Part shown: positions 1-5,103 of the stretch, piece by piece
Layout: each line of letters opens with the position of its first letter
Numbering within the stretch: position 1 is the stretch's first letter
DNA from: Bacillota bacterium
GTDB lineage: Bacteria > Bacillota > Clostridia > Christensenellales > Pumilibacteraceae
Direction: 5' to 3'
NCBI GenBank assembly: GCA_009787685.1
Contig: WQSV01000084.1
Coordinates: 1 to 6,690, forward strand
DNA length: 6,690 nucleotides
Notes under the pieces: generated by a model
The model's database searches: none
Told to the model about the DNA's origin: nothing
What the model saw: only the letters and a program-made list of their open reading frames with translations
Program-made: the position numbers and the translations under genes

Positions 1-190
1 CGACGATGATGATTGCCCCAACAATGACGTTGAAAAATGCAATCGACTTTGGCGAAGATACGATGAGCGGAACGAGAGTTTCTAGTTCTTGTCCGTTTTC
101 ATTCTTCGTCTTCACTCGTGCTTTTGCCATGAACAGAATCCCGTTCATGACAAGAATAATTCCGACAAATGTTAATGCTATTCCTAACAT
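1..190 (-). CDS. AmiS/UreI-family amide or urea channel, 3' part beyond window
   Basis: The first 63 codons of a polytopic membrane protein; the rest lies past the left edge. It opens with MLGIALTFVG and has MNG near residue 15, then SPKSIAFFNV at 46-55 and a second hydrophobic segment. This is the N-terminal signature of the AmiS/UreI family (H. pylori UreI has MLG...NG...DPKS...N.FVG), six-helix channels that pass urea or short amides across the inner membrane. Unlike UreI, about 20 extra polar residues (roughly 23-45) separate helix 1 from the PKS motif. The start is supported by AAAGAGGT ending 10 nt upstream of ATG. A promoter and a NiaR-type palindrome lie just upstream, so expression probably depends on niacin status. 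The substrate is not shown by the sequence; nicotinamide is an inference from the operator. Family assignment is fairly secure despite truncation. Confidence 0.82.
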   Translation of the reverse strand, partial: MLGIALTFVGIILVMNGILFMAKARVKTKNENGQELETLVPLIVSSPKSIAFFNVIVGAIIIV

Positions 191-227
191 AATTTTTTTT
201 ACCTCTTTAAAATTTTTTATGTCAAAC

Positions 228-249
228 GACTGCTGTCATGACACCTGTC
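228..249 (-). promoter_or_regulatory. NiaR-type operator palindrome
   Basis: A 22-bp imperfect palindrome. The core TGTCATGACA (234-243) is perfect, and the outer arms GAC (228-230) and GTC (247-249) pair, as do G232 and C245; 9 of 11 base pairs match in total. Read on the minus strand it begins GACAGGTGTCATGACA, which agrees with the AGGTGT/ACA-c/g inverted-repeat type I recall for NiaR (YrxA) sites in Bacillota. A niaR gene lies about 750 bp upstream. The site covers the predicted transcription start of the AmiS/UreI-family gene, a position suited to repression. The match to NiaR is from memory and was not computed. Confidence 0.72.
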
Positions 250-250
250 T

Positions 251-280
251 AGTATGTCATATCCAAGCAGATATTGTCAA
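251..280 (-). promoter_or_regulatory. Sigma-70-type promoter for the AmiS/UreI-family gene
   Basis: On the minus strand a perfect -35 hexamer TTGACA (280-275) is followed after 18 bp by a -10 like hexamer CATACT (256-251; TATACT with one change). The expected start of transcription falls at about 243-246, inside the operator palindrome. It is about 55 nt from the ATG, leaving room for the ribosome binding site at 208-201. The upstream membrane-protein gene ends at 393, so this gene can be transcribed on its own. Confidence 0.62.
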
Positions 281-319
281 CTGTTTTTAAGCACAAATTT
301 TAATCTTTTCAAGTTAATT

Positions 320-381
320 CCTCACGGTCTTTGTCGCGTTACCTTCGTTTCGACACCTCACGCTTTTGCTATGCAGAGGTC
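320..381. other. GC-rich intergenic stretch with two small stem-loops
   Basis: This part of the gap between the membrane-protein gene and the AmiS/UreI-family gene is about half G+C, while flanking spacers are strongly AT-rich. Two adjacent short inverted repeats are visible: TGTCG/CGACA (332-336 with 351-355) and ACCTC/GAGGT (355-359 with 376-380). The heptamer CGTGAGG also occurs twice on the minus strand. It lies upstream of the predicted promoter, so it would belong to the 3' end of the preceding transcript or to a separate RNA. It does not match any riboswitch class I know. It could be a structured RNA or a scrap of decayed coding sequence. Confidence 0.25.
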
Positions 382-392
382 TTCATTAATTT

Positions 393-890
393 TTAATCCG
401 TGTTTTTTAATCTGCTCATTAAAAACATGCCAATTGTCAGAGTAAGAAAAAGTGCAATCAAAACAATTTTCAAAATCACAAACAACGAGGAGTCAATGGT
501 TGCCGTCAAATAAAGTATTAACAATGGTCCCATTGACAGTAGTTTCACTAGCATGAGAACTAGTTTTTTTATTTTCTTTTGTTTTCTTGTGTTTATGATT
601 AAAAAAATTGTGATTACGACAATTCCCACGCTTCCAATCGTGAGCAAAATTATTGTGAAAATCGTTGACGGGATAACACTAGTAGCATAAAGCGTTATCA
701 AAGTTGCCATGACAACAGCGACTAAGCCTGTGGCTATGCGTTTTTTTGTTATAAAATTGGCTTTCTCTCTTTGAACTTTTTCAATTGAAACGTTTTCCTC
801 TGATTTTGAAATATCTTCTCTTATCTTCAAGCTTGAAACATCTATCTCATTTTCTTCAGCATCGCATTCTGATATTTTTTTCTCTTCCAT
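393..890 (-). CDS. Hypothetical four-helix membrane protein with acidic N-terminal tail
   Basis: A 165-residue protein I do not recognise as a named family. Residues 1-50 are hydrophilic and strongly charged (many Glu and Lys, starting MEEKKISECD), with no signal peptide. Four hydrophobic segments follow at about 52-72, 76-99, 110-131 and 135-158. A basic loop (TRKQKKIKK, 101-109) separates helices 2 and 3, which suggests cytoplasmic N and C termini by the positive-inside rule. No catalytic or ligand motif is visible. The start is supported by AGGAAG about 11 nt upstream. It begins 113 bp after niaR, through an AT-rich gap with no clear terminator, so cotranscription with niaR is possible but unproven. 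The AmiS/UreI-family gene follows but has its own promoter. Confidence 0.7.
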   Translation of the reverse strand: MEEKKISECDAEENEIDVSSLKIREDISKSEENVSIEKVQREKANFITKKRIATGLVAVVMATLITLYATSVIPSTIFTIILLTIGSVGIVVITIFLIINTRKQKKIKKLVLMLVKLLSMGPLLILYLTATIDSSLFVILKIVLIALFLTLTIGMFLMSRLKNTD

Positions 891-1003
891 TTTTTTTACA
901 CTTCCTAGTTTTTTGGATTTGCTAATTCAACTCACTATTTCAACATAATGTCACAAAAATAGTTAAATCAAATGCTTTTTAGTTCTTTTTTAAAGTTTTT
1001 ATG

Positions 1004-1516
1004 CTAGATTGCAAAACCTTTTTCTTTGAGAGACTTTTGAATTTCATCAAAATGATTTTTGTTGCGAGTTGCAATGGTGTGGAGATGAATTCCTCCTGTT
1101 AATTCAGAGAGGAGTTTCACTTCTTGGGATTCGACTTTTTTAATAAAATTGTCAACATCACTTCTGCTTGCCAAATTCAAATTCCCTGTTATTTCTCCAT
1201 AGAGTTCATGCTCAACAATAATATCAAGCACCGTGGCACCACTGTCAACTATGGCATAGAGTTCATTAATCGTGTCTGGTGGCGAATGATTACATGCTAA
1301 TTTCCCAACATATTTTCCAGATTCGGAAAAATTTGGAATCATATAACCCCTAGTTGTTGCGATTATTTCGTGCCCGAGGGCACGCAAAATTGCGATATCT
1401 CCAACTATGACTTGTCTTGAAACACTCAAGTTTTTCGCCAAAAGCGAAGCACTAATCAATGCATTCGGCTTTGAAATTTCTTCTAAAATTGTTTGTCTTC
1501 TTTTTTCTGCGTTCAT
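1004..1516 (-). CDS. niaR: NiaR-type nicotinate-responsive transcriptional repressor (HTH-3H)
   Basis: A 170-residue cytoplasmic DNA-binding protein, full length for the NiaR/YrxA family, which represses NAD synthesis and niacin uptake genes when nicotinate is present. An N-terminal winged helix (HTH_11 type) spans about 5-60, with recognition region LSVSRQVIVGDIAILRALGH and a wing ending TTRGY. The 3H domain follows at about 70-165. Its namesake histidines are visible as CNH (H77), VEHELYG (H103) and GGIHLHT (H144, H146); E85 sits eight residues after H77. H77, E85, H144 and H146 match the spacing of the metal site I recall from Thermotoga maritima TM1602 (H79, E87, H146, H148). It begins 35 bp after the GNAT gene. 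The nearest SD-like GGAG is about 17 nt from ATG, so initiation may be weak. No NiaR box precedes it, but one lies upstream of the AmiS/UreI-family gene. Confidence 0.92.
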   Translation of the reverse strand: MNAEKRRQTILEEISKPNALISASLLAKNLSVSRQVIVGDIAILRALGHEIIATTRGYMIPNFSESGKYVGKLACNHSPPDTINELYAIVDSGATVLDIIVEHELYGEITGNLNLASRSDVDNFIKKVESQEVKLLSELTGGIHLHTIATRNKNHFDEIQKSLKEKGFAI

Positions 1517-1551
1517 GTTCTTGATTTGATTTTCTCCAATTTCTTGTGTTT

Positions 1552-2142
1552 TTAAATGTCAGTTGATTTGTTTAAAAATTCTTTCGGTTTATAGAGCATG
1601 CCAATCAAATTGCCTAAATACTTTTTCATGATGAATTCATGGTCTTTTATTGAGGTGTTTCCATTGTTGTTCAACACCTCAAAAACCATTCCTCTGATTT
1701 TGATTTTTAAATTTGTTGTTGGCAAAAATTCATTTTTTGCATAAAATTCTTTTCTTTTAATGCGTTGCTCGTTGTCTAGATAAGACTCATTTATTTCTTC
1801 AATGGTCAACGTCAAGCGATTGTTCGCTAGCTTTTTCTTGACGAAACTCAATATTTTACTCCCGTAGCCTTTTGAATGAACATTTGCGACTGTCGCCAAA
1901 TATGCAACCAATGTCAAGTCGCCATGTGTGACCAAAAAGGAAAGTCCAACAAACTTATCCTCGTCATAAAATGCTAAAAACTCAATATGCTTTTTCTTCG
2001 CGCGAGCAAGCAAATACCAAAGTGGCGCCATCTCTCTTGGAGGAAATAAAGTTTTTAGCACTTCTCTGACTTGATTAAGTTCTGGCAATTTTTTTGTTAC
2101 TTCTTTTGCAACAAGTGTTGTTTCTGATTTGTTATTCTCCAT
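1552..2142 (-). CDS. GNAT-family N-acetyltransferase
   Basis: A 196-residue protein of the GNAT superfamily, which transfers an acetyl group from acetyl-CoA to an amine. The acetyl-CoA-binding motif A is visible as ATVANVHSKGYGSKIL (about 84-99), with the Q/RxxGxG/A loop represented by SKGYGSK. The preceding strand LTLVAYLATV and the earlier LAFYDEDKFVGLSFLV segment (about 56-71) match the GNAT core. A C-terminal extension of about 60 residues follows the last core segment (FYAKNEFLP). I chose ATG at 2142 because GGAGG lies 9 nt upstream; an earlier in-frame ATG at 2214 would overlap the previous gene by 83 bp. The chosen start overlaps the ydeI-like stop by 11 bp, so translational coupling is likely. 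The acceptor substrate cannot be told from the sequence. Confidence 0.85.
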   Translation of the reverse strand: MENNKSETTLVAKEVTKKLPELNQVREVLKTLFPPREMAPLWYLLARAKKKHIEFLAFYDEDKFVGLSFLVTHGDLTLVAYLATVANVHSKGYGSKILSFVKKKLANNRLTLTIEEINESYLDNEQRIKRKEFYAKNEFLPTTNLKIKIRGMVFEVLNNNGNTSIKDHEFIMKKYLGNLIGMLYKPKEFLNKSTDI

Positions 2143-2725
2143 TATGAACATCCTCCAGCAATCTGCCTCCGTCGTTCCATTCACCGAAAATTTTGTTTTC
2201 TCGAGTGTTGTCAATAAATTTTTTCAACCTTCTTTCATAGGTTTGTTCATCAATATTAAAGTGACTTTGAATGTTGTCAATGCGAACGCGTTTGTAGATT
2301 TCGGGCAATCTTTGATAGTTCTCCCAAGCTTGCGGACATTCCTTTAATGACTCTAAAACCTCGGGAATAACAGCAAAAACTCTGTCTGGCATTCGCCGTC
2401 TTCCTTCATCTGTCATAAGACCCAGTTTTTCGAGTCTCTCGCATCTAATGATGTTCAGCTCCGTCCAATTGCTCTTTTTTGTCCTCGGAGAAAAGCGTTG
2501 ATATCCTTGCTTGCCCGTCGAGTCTATCCATCCAAAACAGAGTGCTTCTTCAACTGCATCAAGATAGGTTATGCCCTCAAAGTTCATATTTTTCGTTTTA
2601 ACGGCACTTCCCCACATCCCACGCGTCACCTTGACCCAACAAAACCTCTCTGTTGTTCCATTTGCTTTAAGCCACTCTCGCCATTCTTCGCGCGTTTTCA
2701 CATTTGCAATATTGGTTATTTCCAT
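2132..2725 (-). CDS. YdeI/OmpD-associated (OmdA) family protein
   Basis: A 197-residue protein with the hallmark of the YdeI/OmdA family. It opens with a TREEWREWL helix and has the signature YLDAVEEALCFGWIDS at about 54-69. After that come QRFSPRTKKSNWTELN and RCERLEKLGLMTDEGR (about 76-109), then a C-terminal helical part with the usual FIDNTRENK region near 170. The family is linked by name to bacteriocin or peptide protection and to the OmpD-associated protein of enterobacteria, but its biochemical role is unsettled. The length is normal. The start agrees with family starts, yet no good Shine-Dalgarno precedes it. A 200-bp spacer with an inverted repeat lies upstream, and the GNAT gene overlaps its end, so it is probably the first gene of a ydeI-like/GNAT/niaR transcript. 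Confidence 0.88.
   Translation of the reverse strand: MEITNIANVKTREEWREWLKANGTTERFCWVKVTRGMWGSAVKTKNMNFEGITYLDAVEEALCFGWIDSTGKQGYQRFSPRTKKSNWTELNIIRCERLEKLGLMTDEGRRRMPDRVFAVIPEVLESLKECPQAWENYQRLPEIYKRVRIDNIQSHFNIDEQTYERRLKKFIDNTRENKIFGEWNDGGRLLEDVHNGE
2152..2156 (-). promoter_or_regulatory. Ribosome binding site that fixes the GNAT start
   Basis: A perfect GGAGG, 9 nt before the ATG at 2142. It is inside the last codons of the upstream YdeI-like gene and is the reason for preferring the short GNAT start over the longer open frame. Confidence 0.75.
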
Positions 2726-2797
2726 AGTATTTTTGATTTGTTTTTAAGACTAGAAAGTAAAATTTTCCTGTGAATTCAACAACAACAACTCTGCTTA

Positions 2798-2867
2798 AGC
2801 TCGTGATATTCATCCCTAGCAAAAGCAGGTTGTTGGTCACGTTTCTATGAAATGAATATCACGAACT
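2798..2867. repeat. Inverted repeat with 13-bp perfect arms and 38-nt interior
   Basis: TCGTGATATTCAT (2801-2813) is the exact reverse complement of ATGAATATCACGA (2852-2864); allowing one mismatch the arms extend to 16 bp (2798-2813 and 2852-2867). The interior holds a smaller nested hairpin, CCT-a-GC-AAAA-GC-AGG (2815-2829). It lies in the 200-bp spacer before the YdeI-like gene, 73 bp from its ATG, just after the GNAT pseudogene. There is no T tract after either arm, so a terminator is unlikely. A structured leader RNA, a paired protein-binding site or a remnant of a small mobile repeat are all possible. The rest of the spacer is AT-rich, with a (CAA)4 tract at 2778-2789 and no convincing promoter. 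Confidence 0.6.
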
Positions 2868-2929
2868 CAAAAAAATATATTATTGTTAGTTTTGCAAATT
2901 TTTCGTTTGTTGTCAACTTTCAATCACTC

Positions 2930-3355
2930 CTAGCTCCTCTCTTGAACAACAATAATTCGTTCTTCAACTTTATCATAGCCTTATTTGAAATAATATTCAC
3001 AGGCTTCACTCATGACATAAATCGTGTTGCTGTCGAAATGATTCACAGCGCTCTCGATTAATTTTTTGCCAAATGATTTTCCGCGAAAATCTTTGTGAAC
3101 CAGCAAATCGTGAATATAAACCACAGCCGTCATCGTCTTTCACGCGAACAAAACCGCAAAGAGTTTCTTTTTCAAAGATGTTCGACGACCCCTTTGCTTG
3201 GCACATTCTACTCAAAACATTGCCTTTTTCATAAAGAACGAAAACAGTCGAATTCCCAAGCGCCTTGCTATATTTTTCAAAAGCTTCTTCATCGCGAACA
3301 TAATCGCCCCGCTCTTACCCTTCGGAACGAATCAAGTCAAATAAAGATTTTTCAT
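2930..3355 (-). pseudogene. Decayed GNAT-family acetyltransferase
   Basis: Conceptual reading gives a normal-sized GNAT protein of about 140 residues, broken in at least four places. The frame starts MKNLYLT (ATG at 3355, 15 bp after the preceding stop). It shifts near 3334, hits an in-frame TAA at 3317-3315 where a Tyr codon is expected, and continues through RGDYVRDEEAFEKYSKAL and LCGFVRVKDDDG. It shifts again near 3122 into YIHDLLVHKDFRGKSFGKKL, the acetyl-CoA-binding motif A (RGKSFG). It meets TAA at 2983-2981 in YYFK-stop-GYDKVEE, where TTA (Leu) is expected, and ends at TAG 2932-2930. The mix of stops and shifts outside homopolymers argues for real decay, not sequencing error. It was probably once the last gene of the operon with the FMN-barrel and 271-residue genes. 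Confidence 0.85.
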
Positions 3356-3370
3356 TTCATTTTTATTTCT

Positions 3371-4186
3371 TTACATTAACTCCAAAGATTTCACTATCAT
3401 TGGCATAAACGCAACCGCTACATCAACGCTTTTATCAGCAAACCATTTAAAAAAACTTCCTATTTTGCTCCATTTTACTTTTCTTTTTTCATCCGACTTT
3501 ATTATCGCTTCTAATTCTTGCAATTTCTCCAGAGCCTCTTTGGTTTCAGCTTCGCTTAATGCTTCTGATTCTTCTATTTTTTCTCTTGCATTTTTAAAGA
3601 CAATATCAATGCTTGTTTGATTAACATTTTGGTTGGAGTTTATGTTCTGATTTTGATTATGTATTTGAACAAGTGGGATTGATTGTTGTGAAGACGTTTT
3701 TGAATTGCAAATTCTCTCCAAATGAATTTCCAAACACTCCAGCAATCCAATTATATCATTGCTTGGATTTGAGTTAAACAATGTTGCTTCATAAGGAACT
3801 CCTGCCGCATAAACAGCATTGAATTGGGCTCCCAAATTAATTTCCCCACTCAATGCCACATTCACCTTTGATATAAAGCCTATGATTTCTTTTTTGTCTT
3901 GACTGTTTTTGAGTTTTTTTCCCTCTGCAATATAGCCTTGCACTTTTTCAATCTCTGTCAAGTTGGGAACTTTATTCAATTTGGCTTGAAGCAATTTTTG
4001 CATTAACTCACAATCATTTTTCATTGCATTCAAATTATTTTCTAAGTCTGGATAAAGCAATATGCCAAATTTTTTAGCATCAAATCCATACACTTCTGTT
4101 AGGTCAATCAGTTCATTTCTTCCAACTAGAAAACCAACACACATCCCAATATCTTTTTGCAGTTGCACAATCTCTCTATATGTCAT
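3371..4186 (-). CDS. Hypothetical protein with Asn/Gln-rich hinge and helical C-terminal tail
   Basis: A 271-residue protein whose N-terminal part I do not recognise. Residues 1-160 look like a mainly helical soluble domain, opening MTYREIVQLQKDIG. Residues 167-192 are a low-complexity Asn/Gln/Ser linker (for example IHNQNQNINSNQNVNQ). A charged, probably coiled helix pair follows (about 197-235, with SEAETKEALEKLQELEAI). It ends with a Lys/Trp-rich then hydrophobic segment (KWSKIGSFFKWFADKSVDVAV, about 238-258, and AFMPMIVKSLELM), which could be an amphipathic or membrane-contacting helix. I associate this linker-plus-tail layout with uncharacterised multidomain proteins, some near defence genes, but this is recollection only. 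No signal peptide or enzyme motif is seen. GGAGG 8 nt before ATG supports the start. It follows the FMN-barrel gene by 29 bp and is probably cotranscribed. Confidence 0.75.
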   Translation of the reverse strand: MTYREIVQLQKDIGMCVGFLVGRNELIDLTEVYGFDAKKFGILLYPDLENNLNAMKNDCELMQKLLQAKLNKVPNLTEIEKVQGYIAEGKKLKNSQDKKEIIGFISKVNVALSGEINLGAQFNAVYAAGVPYEATLFNSNPSNDIIGLLECLEIHLERICNSKTSSQQSIPLVQIHNQNQNINSNQNVNQTSIDIVFKNAREKIEESEALSEAETKEALEKLQELEAIIKSDEKRKVKWSKIGSFFKWFADKSVDVAVAFMPMIVKSLELM

Positions 4187-4215
4187 TTTTTTGTCCTCCG
4201 TTTTTTTAAAAATCT

Positions 4216-4653
4216 CTAGATTACTCCCTCATTGTCTTCCCAGTCAACAAAAAAGTTATAGCGTTTTGTTTTGAAACTCAAGACGCAATAATTTTCATCG
4301 CTTGCACCTGTTGGAAAGTGGCTTTCAAGTCCATCATACCACATTTCTTTTTTCGTTTTTTCATCAGTCAAGATTTCAATTTCGCCGACAAGAGTAATGC
4401 TGTGTTCGCCTGTTCCAAAGTGGACAGACGCTTTTTTGTTGTTTCTGATTCGTTGAACTTTGTTGCTAGCGAGCCCGGTTGCGAACCAAACTTGACGAAT
4501 TCCATCCGATTTTGCAGCAGTCAAAACCGATGCGGTTGGATAACCCTCGAGGTCATTAAGAACAAGGGAGCAAAACTCCCCATTAAAAGTCGCGTTTTTG
4601 ACTGTGCTTTCCGCAATAATTTTCTCCGATTTTTCAATTGCTTGTTTGTTCAT
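4216..4653 (-). CDS. Pyridoxamine 5'-phosphate oxidase-like FMN-binding split-barrel protein
   Basis: A 145-residue protein of the PNPOx-like (general stress protein 26 type) split-barrel superfamily, cytoplasmic enzymes or flavin/haem-binding proteins. The visible pattern is the family's: a first helix (about 3-16), strands FCSLVLNDLEGYPTASVL (27-44), then VWFATGLASNKVQRIRNNKKASVHF (55-79). In that last block a serine and basic residues after the WFATG strand lie where FMN phosphate is bound in relatives. GEIEILTDEKTKKEMW (90-105) and the closing strand YCVLSFKTKRYNFFVD follow. True PdxH is longer (about 210 residues) and has substrate residues that cannot be confirmed here, so I do not call it pdxH. 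AGGAG six nt upstream supports the start. It likely leads an operon with the 271-residue gene and the GNAT pseudogene. Confidence 0.85.
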   Translation of the reverse strand: MNKQAIEKSEKIIAESTVKNATFNGEFCSLVLNDLEGYPTASVLTAAKSDGIRQVWFATGLASNKVQRIRNNKKASVHFGTGEHSITLVGEIEILTDEKTKKEMWYDGLESHFPTGASDENYCVLSFKTKRYNFFVDWEDNEGVI

Positions 4654-4754
4654 TTTTTCTCCTGTCTATTTTTATATCTTAATACCCTAATCATGAGCCG
4701 AACGGATAATAAAAAAATAGACACAGCTATCCTAATTACCCAACCACCTCTCAT
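4650..4754 (-). CDS. Possible 34-residue single-helix membrane peptide
   Basis: A short open frame beginning MRGGWVIRIAVSIFLLSVRL, with one hydrophobic helix flanked by Arg/Lys and a basic tail ending RQEKK. Its TGA stop overlaps the ATG of the FMN-barrel gene in the ATGA arrangement typical of coupled genes, and its end contains that gene's AGGAG ribosome binding site. Against it: no Shine-Dalgarno before its own ATG, and a stop codon in frame only three codons upstream. It may be a chance frame in the leader of the next gene. Confidence 0.22.
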   Translation of the reverse strand: MRGGWVIRIAVSIFLLSVRLMIRVLRYKNRQEKK

Positions 4755-4756
4755 AA

Positions 4757-5102
4757 TTAGCTAGAAATCAATATTGTTTTGAGATGTATTCCTTGCCAAG
4801 CTTCCGCACTAACTCTCAAAAACTCTTCCTCATTAGCATCTTTTTTTTATTCATATTTGCAAAAAACATCACCTTTTTATTTTCAATTTTGTTTTTCATA
4901 GATGATATATTATAACATTTCCCAAAAAAGAACACAAGTGTTTTAAAACATTTGTTTGAATCACCACGATTAGAATACCAAATGTCGTTTTTTTCAAGTA
5001 GTTTAAAAAAATGGTTTTGAAGCTCTTCTCCCTTTAAAAAAACCTTTTGATGAGATATTCAACTGTAGCAGTAATATCTGCCTCAACTCCAATCCTAATC
5101 AT
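4757..5102 (-). pseudogene. Frameshifted remnant of an unrecognised protein gene
   Basis: Three consecutive protein-like pieces in different frames can be joined by single-base shifts at two homopolymers. Piece 1 starts MIRIGVEADITATVEYLIKR (ATG at 5102) and breaks at the 7-base run 5036-5042. Piece 2 contains GEELQNHFFKLLEKNDIWYS and GDSNKCFKTLVFFFGKCYNI and breaks at the 8-base run 4841-4848. Piece 3 contains DANEEEFLRVSAEAWQGIH and ends at TAA 4759-4757. Restored, it would be a protein of about 115 residues; I do not recognise the family. Because both breaks are homopolymers, a sequencing or assembly error is possible and the gene may be intact. The SD-like GAGGT before ATG 5102 lies within the terminator stem of the ABC gene. 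Confidence 0.5.
4909..4937 (-). promoter_or_regulatory. Extended -10 promoter candidate for the FMN-barrel operon
   Basis: On the minus strand a perfect TATAAT (4914-4909) carries an upstream TGn extension (TG at 4917-4916), and TTGTGT (4937-4932) lies 17 bp further up as a weak -35. It sits between the ABC terminator and the FMN-barrel gene, where a promoter is needed, but about 250 bp from that ATG and inside the remnant reading frame. It could therefore be a chance TAT-AAT codon pair. Confidence 0.4.
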
Positions 5103-5103
5103 A

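Noticed and set aside
320..381. A c-di-GMP-I-like or other riboswitch in the GC-rich spacer
   Set aside because: Only loose matches such as GCGACAAAGACC are present. Required stems and conserved loops are absent, and the segment lies upstream of the predicted promoter of the next gene.
300..450. On the minus strand, an alternative frame overlapping the end of the 165-residue gene reads WHVFNEQIKKHGLKINEDL and continues past two TGA codons
   Set aside because: It looks protein-like, but needs two TGA read-throughs and has no start. The window gives no hint of TGA recoding (genes end in TAA or TAG and use TGG for Trp), and the annotated frame ends naturally after its fourth helix. Coding debris remains possible.
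2143..2214. Longer GNAT protein starting at ATG 2214
   Set aside because: It would overlap the YdeI-like gene by 83 bp, its extra residues show no family similarity, and the perfect GGAGG is spaced for the ATG at 2142.
2778..2789. Short (CAA)4 tract as a possible phase-variable repeat
   Set aside because: Only four units, trinucleotide, and outside any coding region or recognisable promoter spacer.
2875..2930. TTGACA on the minus strand (2917-2912) as the -35 of a promoter for the YdeI-like gene
   Set aside because: No acceptable -10 lies 16-18 bp downstream; the nearest TAATAT-like sequence is about 26 bp away.
3006..3215. A 69-residue frame starting MSRMCQAKGSS as a separate gene
   Set aside because: Its first half is the middle of the broken GNAT protein and its second half is the same region read out of frame after the shift near 3122.
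4318..4764. A 148-codon plus-strand frame antisense to the FMN-barrel gene
   Set aside because: It is the shadow of the minus-strand gene, with low-complexity Phe-rich sequence and no ribosome binding site.
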